Of a stretch of DNA of 64,000 bases, positions 38,615 through 47,970 are shown one piece after another. The position numbers and the translations under genes are program-made. A model generated the notes under the pieces. The model ran no database searches. It worked only from the letters and a program-made list of their open reading frames with translations, and was not told the origin of the DNA. Origin of the DNA: Trabulsiella odontotermitis (GTDB taxonomy: Bacteria > Pseudomonadota > Gammaproteobacteria > Enterobacterales > Enterobacteriaceae); assembly GCF_001297775.1 (NCBI RefSeq), contig NZ_LIFX01000001.1:124001-188000 (forward strand). Reading direction: 5' to 3'. How positions within the stretch are numbered: position 1 is the first letter of the stretch; each line of letters begins with the position of its first letter.

Positions 38615-40657
38615 TCATTTCTTCATCTGCGACAAAATCACCCGACACTGATTGGCATCGCCTTCTGACGGCGAAATCAGCGCCAGCAGCGCGGCAGCCG
38701 GCGTGACCAGCGTCGCCAGCGCAGCCGCGACCGCGCCACGGGCAATCAGCGGCCCGACTTTCACCCCCGCATCCGGATTTTTGAACGTCCCGCGCACATA
38801 CAGTGGTGAACGCAGCGTGATAATGCGCACGCCCTTACTTTCCGGATCGATGGTTAAATCCAGCTGTTCCGAGGCAAAGCTGGCGGTACCGGTGACGTTA
38901 ATCAGCGCGTTTTCGGTGTCAAAGGCGAATATCTGCGGTCGCGCCACGCCGTTGACGATGTCGAGATTGGCCGCGGCGCAGTTCACCCGCACTTCGTCAT
39001 CGCCAAAGATTTGCCCGACGATATAGTTGCCGACGTTCAACCCGAGGATTTCCATCAGATTACGGCTCACCAGCCCGTCGTTCATCAGCAGTTTCAGGTT
39101 GCCGTTGCTGCTGCCAAGCAGCGCCGCCACCGAATTACCGGTACCGCGCAGATCCGCATCGCCGTTCATTTCCCCCAGCGTTTTTTGCATCAGTTCGACG
39201 TTCGGCATTAATTCTTTCAGCTTGAGCCGCCGCGCCTGGATCTCTGCCCGCCCCTGCATCGGTTTTTTATCGCCTTCAAGACGGATATGAGACGAAATCG
39301 TGCCGCCCGCGAGGCCAAACTTCAGTGGGCTGAGACGCAGATCAGCATTGCTGAGAATGATGTGCGTTGAGAGATCGCTTATCGGCAACGTGCTGCCATG
39401 CTCAATGCGCTGCCCTTTGAAACGTACATCGGCGTCCATCACGTTCCACTTGTCGGTTTCAAAGCGTTCATACGGCAGCACTTTCCCGGCAGGTTGCGGA
39501 TCTTTCTTCACTTTTGAGGATTTAGTGCCTTTGCCGGAATCGACGCCGACCAGCGGGCCTAAGTCAGCGAGACGCAACTGGCGCGATTCAAGATCGCCCT
39601 CCAGTTTCGGGCGCGGCTTGCCGGTAGTGTAGGTCAGCGAACCGTGAATATCGCTGTCGCCGATGCGGCCATTGAAGTCACGGTAGTCAAAAACGGAGCC
39701 TTTCTCGCTGTTGATTTTTGCCACCAGATGACCGTCGGTGGAAAATGGCGGCGTATCCGGCAGCAGTACGCCGGTCAGGTCATACAGCTCACCGAGCGAA
39801 TCGCCGGAAAACTTCAGTTGTAAATCGACCCCGCCCATTTTCATCGGATCGTTGACCGTGCCGGTAAAGGCGACCTGCGTGTTGCCGGAGCGAAAATCCG
39901 CCTGCACCGGGAACGGCGTGCCTTCGCTGCGCAGCGCCAGCATGCCACCAATCTTGCCGGTGCCGGTCAGCGGCTGGCCGTTGTATCGCCCCTGCGCCTT
40001 CAGGCCAAAGACATAATCGCTCGCTTTCGCGTTGTCGCCCTTCGCTTTATTACCCGTCACCTCACTGAGCGGTAGCGGTTTGCCCAGCGGATCGACCAGG
40101 ATCTCCACATCGGCACGCGTCACGCTGTCGTCGATCTTAATGCGTCCACGATCGAACAGAATGTTATCGAGCCGGAAAGACCAGCCGGACGGTTGCGCGT
40201 TGGGATCGTTGTTGTCATCCCCCGCCAGCTGAAACGTCCAGTTGTTGTTCTTTTCTGACAGCCGAATCAGCCGCGCATCTGGCTGAACCAGCTTGATCCA
40301 CGGCAGGTAAACCGTTCTGGTCAGTAAAGCCAGCGGTGCGAGCGTCGCTTCCACGCGCGGCAGATGCACCATGGTAATTTCCGGGATATCGGGCGGGTTG
40401 CCGAGCAGTACATCGTCAGCATGAACATGCGGCCAGGGGATCCAGCTTCGCCACCCGGTTTCACCCGGCTGCCGCTCCCAGACCACGCCCAGATCACCGC
40501 GAATGGCGAACGGACGGTTCAACTCGGTAGAAACTTTTTGATTTATTGTTGGCTTCAGCCGGTTCCAGTCAAAGGTCGCGATAATGATGAACAACACGAC
40601 GATGATCAGCAAAATCGTGCCTGAAATCAGGGCAATGGCTTTACGCGTTTTTGTCAT
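38615..40657 (-). CDS. yhjG: AsmA family protein YhjG
   Basis: About 680 residues. One N-terminal membrane helix (about 10-30) is followed by a large periplasmic AsmA-like domain. AsmA proteins (TamB, YhdP, YdbH) are now seen as bridges for phospholipid transport between the membranes, but the role of YhjG is not settled. The C-terminal segment TASFASEQLDLTIDPESKG matches the AsmA C-terminal repeat. The frame opens at 40684; the ATG at 40657 (MTKTRKAIALISG) fits K-12 better and has AGGAG ten bases upstream. It follows pdeH on the same strand after 68 bases. Confidence 0.9.
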   Translation of the reverse strand: MTKTRKAIALISGTILLIIVVLFIIIATFDWNRLKPTINQKVSTELNRPFAIRGDLGVVWERQPGETGWRSWIPWPHVHADDVLLGNPPDIPEITMVHLPRVEATLAPLALLTRTVYLPWIKLVQPDARLIRLSEKNNNWTFQLAGDDNNDPNAQPSGWSFRLDNILFDRGRIKIDDSVTRADVEILVDPLGKPLPLSEVTGNKAKGDNAKASDYVFGLKAQGRYNGQPLTGTGKIGGMLALRSEGTPFPVQADFRSGNTQVAFTGTVNDPMKMGGVDLQLKFSGDSLGELYDLTGVLLPDTPPFSTDGHLVAKINSEKGSVFDYRDFNGRIGDSDIHGSLTYTTGKPRPKLEGDLESRQLRLADLGPLVGVDSGKGTKSSKVKKDPQPAGKVLPYERFETDKWNVMDADVRFKGQRIEHGSTLPISDLSTHIILSNADLRLSPLKFGLAGGTISSHIRLEGDKKPMQGRAEIQARRLKLKELMPNVELMQKTLGEMNGDADLRGTGNSVAALLGSSNGNLKLLMNDGLVSRNLMEILGLNVGNYIVGQIFGDDEVRVNCAAANLDIVNGVARPQIFAFDTENALINVTGTASFASEQLDLTIDPESKGVRIITLRSPLYVRGTFKNPDAGVKVGPLIARGAVAAALATLVTPAAALLALISPSEGDANQCRVILSQMKK

Positions 40658-40725
40658 GCCGGGTCCACTCCTGTCTTGCCTCACCTTTCTGAATAATAGT
40701 TGAGGTGAGCAGAACCTGCGGCAAA

Positions 40726-41499
40726 TCAGGCTAATGTGAGCAGAACGTTCTCAAGCGAAGAGAAGGGAACCGGGCGGGAGAGGAAGTAACCCTGGGCCGC
40801 GTAAGCCGGGGATTGCTGCACGTCGCGCCACTCTTCCAGTGTTTCGACGCCCTCAACAATCACCCCCTGACAATAGCAATTCATCAGTTGCAACAACTGG
40901 GTGAAGAGGTTGCGCCCTTCCTGGGTTTTACGCAGCATAATGAACAGCTCGCGGGCGACTTTGATGTAGTCGTAATGCACTTCGCTCAATGCGGAAAAGT
41001 TCGCCATGCCGGTACCAAAATCGTCCAGCCACAACGGGCCGAGCTCGCACATGGAAGCGAACGTGGAGTCTTGCGGCAGGCGGATGTGCTCCACCAGCTC
41101 AAAGCGAACCCACGGCAGCGATTCGATCAGCGCCGCCAGTTGAGGATCTTTGCGCAGCGTCAGCAGCGTCGGGCCATCGACGTTCACCGACGCCAGGATC
41201 TGATTCTTCTCAAAGAACGCTTTTTTCTCCGCCAGCAGCATTAGTTGCTCTTTCACCACATCGCTGCGCTGTTTTACCGCCACTTCGGCGAAATAGCGAT
41301 CCGGCGCGATCCGCTGGCCGGGGTGCGAAGGATGGGTGACGATCGTCAGCAGTTCGACCGCCATCAACTGACCATTGGTTTTATAAATCGGCTGATAAGT
41401 ATAAGCACGTTCACATCCCAGCCAATAGCGGCGCTCCTGCAGGCTTTTCAGGCCTACATCCGGAATGCTTATCTGCTGGATAACCTGCGTTGACTTCAT
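40726..41499 (-). CDS. pdeH: Cyclic di-GMP phosphodiesterase PdeH (YhjH)
   Basis: 257-residue stand-alone EAL-domain enzyme that hydrolyses c-di-GMP, keeping it low for motility and opposing YcgR braking and cellulose synthesis. Catalytic residues are visible: Glu in AVELLT, Asn in SVNVDGP, Glu in FELVEHI, the Asp pair in LDDFGTGMANF, Lys in YIKVARE and Glu in VIVEGVETLEEW. The frame extends to 41688, but a sigma-28 promoter at 41575-41549 lies inside that extension. The start at 41499 (MKSTQVIQQIS) matches K-12 and has AGGACA upstream. Confidence 0.95.
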   Translation of the reverse strand: MKSTQVIQQISIPDVGLKSLQERRYWLGCERAYTYQPIYKTNGQLMAVELLTIVTHPSHPGQRIAPDRYFAEVAVKQRSDVVKEQLMLLAEKKAFFEKNQILASVNVDGPTLLTLRKDPQLAALIESLPWVRFELVEHIRLPQDSTFASMCELGPLWLDDFGTGMANFSALSEVHYDYIKVARELFIMLRKTQEGRNLFTQLLQLMNCYCQGVIVEGVETLEEWRDVQQSPAYAAQGYFLSRPVPFSSLENVLLTLA

Positions 41500-41548
41500 C
41501 TCAGCTGTCCTGTCGAAAAAGGAGAAATGGTCTCGTGTTGCTTCAGGA

Positions 41549-41575
41549 TTATCGGCGGCGAAAATGAGAACTTTA
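41549..41575 (-). promoter_or_regulatory. Sigma-28 (FliA) flagellar class 3 promoter of pdeH
   Basis: The minus strand reads TAAAGTTC (41575-41568), 11 bases, then GCCGATAA (41556-41549). The sigma-28 consensus is TAAAGTTT-N11-GCCGATAA, so only one of sixteen bases differs and the spacing is exact. The transcript would start near 41541, about 40 bases before the pdeH ATG. Known FliA control of yhjH in E. coli agrees. Confidence 0.95.
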
Positions 41576-41644
41576 TGTTCAATGGCGGCCATTTTCTTTT
41601 TCTGCGAGCAAGAATCCAACAGGAATACGCGCCAGCTCAAGAAA

Positions 41645-41666
41645 ATAATGGAACGTTGTTTTAATA
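41645..41666. promoter_or_regulatory. KdgR-like operator upstream of kdgK
   Basis: The sequence AATGGAACGTTGTTTTAAT (41647-41665) resembles the KdgR site, an imperfect palindrome around GRAAC-nn-TGTTTY. It lies about 65 bases before the kdgK start, a suitable place for repression by KdgR, which controls KDG catabolism in enterobacteria. No score could be computed. Confidence 0.6.
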
Positions 41667-41730
41667 TGGTTGACCACGAAAATGCCACAGCGCAAACTAG
41701 CGCTAATTTCCCGGATCCAGGTTCATGATT

Positions 41731-42660
41731 ATGTCTAAAAAAATTGCCGTGATCGGCGAATGCATGATTGAGTTATCGGAAAAAGGCGCGGACGTCAGCC
41801 GCGGTTTTGGCGGTGATACGCTCAATACGTCCGTGTATATTGCGCGTCAGGTGAATGCCGCCGCGCTGTCCGTTGATTACGTTACCGCGCTCGGCACCGA
41901 CAGCTTCAGCCAGCAGATGCTGGACGCCTGGCAGGGCGAAAATGTCGGCACTGGTCTTATCCAGCGAATGGACAATCGCCTGCCGGGGCTTTATTACATC
42001 GAAACTGACGATACCGGCGAACGGACGTTCTACTACTGGCGCAACGAAGCTGCCGCAAAATTCTGGCTGGAGAGCGATCAGGCCGCGGCCATTTGTGAAA
42101 CGCTGGCGACCTTTGATTATCTCTACCTGAGCGGCATCAGCCTCGCGATCCTGAGCCCGACCAGCCGCGAAAAACTGCTCTCGCTGCTGCGCGAATGCCG
42201 CGCTAACGGCGGCAAAGTGATTTTTGATAACAACTACCGCCCGCGTCTGTGGGCAAGCCGCGAAGAGACGCAGCAAGTTTATCAGCAGATGCTCGAATGT
42301 ACCGACATCGCCTTCCTGACGCTGGATGACGAAGACGCCTTGTGGGGCGCGAAACCGGCAGACGAGGTGATTGCCAGGACGCACGCGGCAGGCGTCAGCG
42401 AAGTGGTAATCAAGCGTGGCGCAGAATCATGCCTGGTGTCTGTGGCAGGTGAAATGCTGATTGACGTGCCTGCGGTGAAACTGCCGAAAGAAAAAGTGGT
42501 CGATACCACCGCGGCGGGAGATTCCTTTAGCGCCGGTTATCTGGCGGTACGTCTGACCGGTGGCGATGCCGCCGCTGCCGCAAAACGCGGGCACCTGACG
42601 GCCAGCACAGTGATTCAGTATCGCGGAGCGATTATTCCGCGTGACGCGATGCCAGCGTAA
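41731..42660 (+). CDS. kdgK: 2-dehydro-3-deoxygluconokinase KdgK
   Basis: 309-residue PfkB/ribokinase-family enzyme that phosphorylates KDG to KDPG, joining hexuronate breakdown to the Entner-Doudoroff pathway. The N-terminal motif is GGDTLNTSVYIARQ, and the C-terminal signature DTTAAGDSFSAGYL contains the catalytic Asp. Start: the ATG at 41731 (MSKKIAVIGECM) is the K-12 start; an ATG six bases upstream is also in frame. It is divergent from pdeH, with both promoters in a 231-base region. A strong terminator follows. Confidence 0.96.
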   Translation: MSKKIAVIGECMIELSEKGADVSRGFGGDTLNTSVYIARQVNAAALSVDYVTALGTDSFSQQMLDAWQGENVGTGLIQRMDNRLPGLYYIETDDTGERTFYYWRNEAAAKFWLESDQAAAICETLATFDYLYLSGISLAILSPTSREKLLSLLRECRANGGKVIFDNNYRPRLWASREETQQVYQQMLECTDIAFLTLDDEDALWGAKPADEVIARTHAAGVSEVVIKRGAESCLVSVAGEMLIDVPAVKLPKEKVVDTTAAGDSFSAGYLAVRLTGGDAAAAAKRGHLTASTVIQYRGAIIPRDAMPA

Positions 42661-42674
42661 GTAAAAGCAAAAAA

Positions 42675-42714
42675 TAAGCCCGGTATGCATGATGGCATTA
42701 CCGGGCTTTTTTTT
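42675..42714 (+). terminator. Terminator between kdgK and yhjJ
   Basis: Nine-pair stem AGCCCGGTA / TACCGGGCT around 42677-42706, with additional pairing GCAT...ATGG possible in the loop, followed by eight T. Because A-rich sequence precedes it, it may also end the convergent yhjJ transcript. Confidence 0.9.
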
Positions 42715-42721
42715 ACTGGCT

Positions 42722-44209
42722 TTACTGGCCTTGCGGGATGTCCGAGACGTCGCGGGCATCATCGCTCGCGGCCGGGGTCGCAGGCGTTGTCGGGGTCATG
42801 AACTGATCCCAGGTCGCCTGCAGTTCCTTCATGCTGTACTCCGGCTCACCCTGCGGTTGCAGCAGTACCAGCGCCATTTCCTGCGACAGCTGCTGGCGGA
42901 GATCCTGATTCAGCATCTCCAGCGTCAGCGAGTTGAGGAAGTCCTGACGCAATTTCTGATACTGCTCCGGCGCGATATCCACTACCTGGTTTTGCAATGA
43001 ACGCATGCGCTGACCGGTCAGCACGCCGGTGTCCGTCCGCGCGTAGGTGGCGAACAGCTTTTGCAGTTCCAGTTTCTTCTGCGCCACCAGGGCGTTGAAT
43101 TCCTCTTCCGTCAGGCCGTTATCACGTACATTCGCTAACTCGCGGGCGATGGTGGTGAGATTGGCGTTGAGCTTCTCGTTTGGCGATTCAACGTTCACCG
43201 CACATTGCGCGCGCTGGTACAGCACCCGGCAGTCAAAGCCAAGACCGATGTCTTTGGCGTTGCTTTTGCTCAGGTTCTGCTGAACGTGCCAGAACAGCGC
43301 TTCACGCGCGAGATCGGCGCGCCAGTAGCGCAGCAGCGCGGCGGATTCACGAATCGGCTGCCAGGGCGCATCCCACATGATCGACAGGCGATCCTGACGT
43401 TGCGCCTCGGTCATGATGCTCACCGGCTCTGCACGCAGCGGGGAAAGCGTCGGCACAGCGGCCGGGGTTTCTCGTTTCCCTTTCAGCTCGCCGAAGGTCT
43501 TGTTGATTTGCTCCGCCACAGCACGGCTGTCGACGTTGCCGACCACAATCAGGGTCATCGCATCCGGCGTATACCATTTTTGGTAGAACGCTTTCAGCTG
43601 TTCGATATCCACCGGCTGTTTCAGCGGCTCGGAAGGATCATGGCCGAGCATGGTGGAACCTTTGAGACGATAGCGCCACCAGCCTTCTTTCGGGTTTTGC
43701 GGCCAGGTCGCGACCATATCTTCCGTCGCCAGCGCTTTGTTGACCGATTCCGGCGTGATGGTCAGCTTGCCGCTGGCGTCGCCGAGCCAGGTCAACGACT
43801 CTTTCAGCAGGTCGTTGCGGTTGTTGGGCAGGCTGAGATTAAAGAGGGTGTAATCGTAGGAGACAATCGCGGGCGGCATCGGGCGAACGGGATCAATACC
43901 CTGCTGCCAGAGCGATCGCGCCTGCATGGCTTCTAAACTGCCGCTCTGCGTGAGCGCCAGACGCGGAAGAAAATGGCTGTAGCCGCTCTGTTGTGTGCTT
44001 TCAGTCAGCGAACCGATATTGACAGACAGACGAACTTCGATGCGGTCGCTCGGACGCTGCGGGGTGGCAAGCACCTGCCACTGGAATCCATTTGCTAACG
44101 TTCCCTGCTGCCAGGCGGGATCTGGCTGGAGTGCTTCTGCCTGCACATAACCGGCCGCCGCCATCATCAGTAAACCACCAGCGATGAGTCGAATTTTAGT
44201 GCCCTGCAT
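42722..44209 (-). CDS. yhjJ: M16-family peptidase-like protein YhjJ, zinc motif lost
   Basis: 495-residue protein with a signal peptide (residues 1-24, ending VQA-EA) and an M16 (insulinase/pitrilysin-like) fold, so periplasmic. Where active M16 enzymes have HxxEH, this protein has HFLPR (YSHFLPRLALT), lacking the catalytic Glu and second His. The K-12 homologue has the same loss as I recall it. It is therefore probably a non-catalytic homologue; its function is unknown. It is convergent with kdgK. Confidence 0.9.
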   Translation of the reverse strand: MQGTKIRLIAGGLLMMAAAGYVQAEALQPDPAWQQGTLANGFQWQVLATPQRPSDRIEVRLSVNIGSLTESTQQSGYSHFLPRLALTQSGSLEAMQARSLWQQGIDPVRPMPPAIVSYDYTLFNLSLPNNRNDLLKESLTWLGDASGKLTITPESVNKALATEDMVATWPQNPKEGWWRYRLKGSTMLGHDPSEPLKQPVDIEQLKAFYQKWYTPDAMTLIVVGNVDSRAVAEQINKTFGELKGKRETPAAVPTLSPLRAEPVSIMTEAQRQDRLSIMWDAPWQPIRESAALLRYWRADLAREALFWHVQQNLSKSNAKDIGLGFDCRVLYQRAQCAVNVESPNEKLNANLTTIARELANVRDNGLTEEEFNALVAQKKLELQKLFATYARTDTGVLTGQRMRSLQNQVVDIAPEQYQKLRQDFLNSLTLEMLNQDLRQQLSQEMALVLLQPQGEPEYSMKELQATWDQFMTPTTPATPAASDDARDVSDIPQGQ

Positions 44210-44353
44210 GTGAACCCCTGATGAACAATCCTGGTTACAAAGGCCGCCTGTTCTGCGGAGGCAGCCTAAAAATTGAGTGAAATACGTCGTTTAGACCGCG
44301 AAAACGAGGGATCGTCACACGCGAACGTAAATAATTCATCAATTATGCGCAGG

Positions 44354-44382
44354 AGCCCGCAGTCCATCAAGGACTACGGGCT
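44354..44382 (-). terminator. Stem-loop after dctA
   Basis: Twelve-pair stem between 44354-44365 and 44371-44382 (one mismatch or G-U) with a five-base loop, 13 bases after the dctA stop on the minus strand. A clear T-run is missing, so an intrinsic terminator is likely but not certain. Confidence 0.55.
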
Positions 44383-44394
44383 TAAGTGGCGGGA

Positions 44395-45690
<1,296 letters not shown>

Positions 45691-45840
45691 TTAGAATAAA
45701 ACCACAGGCTATGTAGGGTTTTTAAATTGCCTGCGGTTTTTAAAATAACACCCGGGAAACATAACAGAAATATTTAGACATTCATCTGCAACAGGAATGT
45801 TAAAATTTTTGAGCTGAACCGCATAAGCCTGGCGCGATCG

Positions 45841-47847
45841 TCATTTACTTTCATGCGGTCTGGAAGCGGAGAGGTAGTCCTGCTCGAAGATGTCGGGTTG
45901 CACCGCACGGGCAAAAAGGTAACCCTGCACCGATTCAACGCCTGCGGCTTTCAGCCAGTCATACTGCGCCTGGTTCTCCACCCCTTCGGCGACAATTTCC
46001 AGGTTGAGGTTTCGCGCCAGGTGAATAATCGCCGACACCATGCTGGGATCGTCCGGCAGCAGATCGATAAACGCTTTGTCGATTTTGAGGATATCCACCG
46101 GCAGAGACTTCATATGCTGGAGTTGCAACAGCCCGGCGTAGCCCATACCGAAGTCGTCTATCGCAATGCGAACGCCAGCTTCACGTAACGGTCGCAGAAT
46201 GTCGACCGCCATTTTAGGATCGTCAATACGCTGGCTTTCGGTGACTTCCAGAATCAGGGTGCCAGTAGCAATTCTGTAACGTTTCATCAACACCAACAGG
46301 TCCGGCACCATATTCTGATGCAGCAGTTGCAGGGCAGATAAATTCACTGACAGCGGCATCATTATCCCTTTATGCTGCCACGCCGCCAGCAACCGGCAGG
46401 ATTCTTCCAGCACCCAATATCCCACGGCGACGATAAGCCCGCAGGCTTCGATGCGCTCAATGAGATCGGCGGGCAGTTCCCACTGGCCATCAGGCTGTTT
46501 CTGTCGCAACAGCACTTCCGCACTGCAGATGGTATCGGTCGTGGTATCCACCTGCGGTTGCAGCCAGATGGCAAACTGTTGGTTTTCCAGTGCGGACAGC
46601 AGATTGCTCTCTTCGCCCAGGCGCTGCTGCGCCGCTTCCATCTGCGCCGGGTCGAAGAACTCAATCTGATTTTTGCCTTTACGACGGGCCGCGAACGCCG
46701 CCGACACCGCCCGGCGATAGAGCTGCTCCGCGGTCAGATGACCATTGAACATGGCGATACCGATACTGGCGCTCGGACGGAGTTGAATGCCCTGTAACGG
46801 CAGACGCTCGTTAATGACAGTGAGCACTTGCTGACCAAGCGTGATGGCGTGCCACGGCTCTTTCACGCCGTGCGCCAGAATCGCAAAATCGTAGCCGCTG
46901 ACCTGAGCCAGCACCATGCGCGGCGAAATCACCGAGCGCAGTTTTTCCACCAGCGTGAGCAGCAGGATCTCGCGCTGCGTCTCTTTCAGCACGCCTGCGG
47001 TATCCTGCAGGGTTTCACAGGCCACCACCATCAGCGCAGTAGACTGCTCGCTGGCGACAGTCTGCTCCAGTAACGCCAGTAAAAACGCCTTGTTGGGCAG
47101 ATCGGAAATCGGAAAATGGGTGGCGTGGCTGTTCATCTCTTCGTGCTGGCGAAGCAGGAGTTGTTGATTGCGGTTATAGCTGCGCACCAGTAAGCCAATT
47201 TCATCATCGTGATGCAGACGCGGCAGCGCCAGTTGATGACCCACGCGCTCCTGCGGCGAGACGTCGTTCACTTCCCGGGCAATGCTGCGCAGCGGGCGCA
47301 CAATCAACCGGTTGATGCACCAGGTGATCGCCACGCTCAGCATCAGCGATAAAAGTAAGTAAGCAGTCACCAACGTTGCCAGCGCGCTCATCACAAAGCG
47401 ATACATCTGCCAGGAATCAGCCTGTAACACCAGATACGCCAGCGGCTGCGGATTCGCAGGGCGTTCCTGCGAGTAGATCGGCAACGAAATTTGTACCGGC
47501 AGCTCAAACACGCGGGTGATCATCACCGGCACGGGACGCTCAGGAATGAAGCTCATGCGCAGCGCCTGAAACTGGTTCGGCAGCACAACATCGGCGCGGC
47601 TGACAATCCCCGCGGGCTGGATACGCGCCAGAATGGCTTCGGCCTCCGGGATATCCGCTTTCAGGATGGCGGCGGAGAGCGGCTCACGCACGGAGCGGGC
47701 GACGCTTTCGAGGTGCGTCGCGGTGGTATAGCGGTTCTGTTGCACAAAGTGGAAGAGCAAAATGAAGCAAAAAATGAACGTAAACACCATGACAACGGCT
47801 GACACCATTGCCATATGTTTAATTGTCAACGAACGGCTAACGCGCAA
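45841..47847 (-). CDS. pdeK: Cyclic di-GMP phosphodiesterase PdeK (YhjK)
   Basis: 668-residue inner-membrane protein: helix 1 (about 12-35), a periplasmic sensor-like region, helix 2 (about 150-175), HAMP-like linker, degenerate GGDEF (SGYDF in place of GGDEF, so no cyclase activity expected), then an EAL domain with its catalytic residues ([39 protein letters not shown]). Start is the TTG at 47847, with GGAG seven bases upstream, equal to the K-12 start; an internal ATG 11 codons on is possible. It sits directly downstream of bcsC, where it could locally lower c-di-GMP for the cellulose synthase. Confidence 0.93.
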   Translation of the reverse strand: MRVSRSLTIKHMAMVSAVVMVFTFIFCFILLFHFVQQNRYTTATHLESVARSVREPLSAAILKADIPEAEAILARIQPAGIVSRADVVLPNQFQALRMSFIPERPVPVMITRVFELPVQISLPIYSQERPANPQPLAYLVLQADSWQMYRFVMSALATLVTAYLLLSLMLSVAITWCINRLIVRPLRSIAREVNDVSPQERVGHQLALPRLHHDDEIGLLVRSYNRNQQLLLRQHEEMNSHATHFPISDLPNKAFLLALLEQTVASEQSTALMVVACETLQDTAGVLKETQREILLLTLVEKLRSVISPRMVLAQVSGYDFAILAHGVKEPWHAITLGQQVLTVINERLPLQGIQLRPSASIGIAMFNGHLTAEQLYRRAVSAAFAARRKGKNQIEFFDPAQMEAAQQRLGEESNLLSALENQQFAIWLQPQVDTTTDTICSAEVLLRQKQPDGQWELPADLIERIEACGLIVAVGYWVLEESCRLLAAWQHKGIMMPLSVNLSALQLLHQNMVPDLLVLMKRYRIATGTLILEVTESQRIDDPKMAVDILRPLREAGVRIAIDDFGMGYAGLLQLQHMKSLPVDILKIDKAFIDLLPDDPSMVSAIIHLARNLNLEIVAEGVENQAQYDWLKAAGVESVQGYLFARAVQPDIFEQDYLSASRPHESK

Positions 47848-47970
47848 AAGGACTCTCCACTGAGACAGAAAACACTACCGGCGGTCCGGTAACGAAATGT
47901 TACCAGAACGCTGGCTGATTATACTCGATCGTTCAGAGAATCCCTCAGATTTAGAGACTATTCCGGTGGG

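Noticed and set aside
41500-41688. 63-residue N-terminal extension of PdeH
   Set aside because: A near-perfect sigma-28 promoter lies inside it, and the K-12 homologue lacks it.
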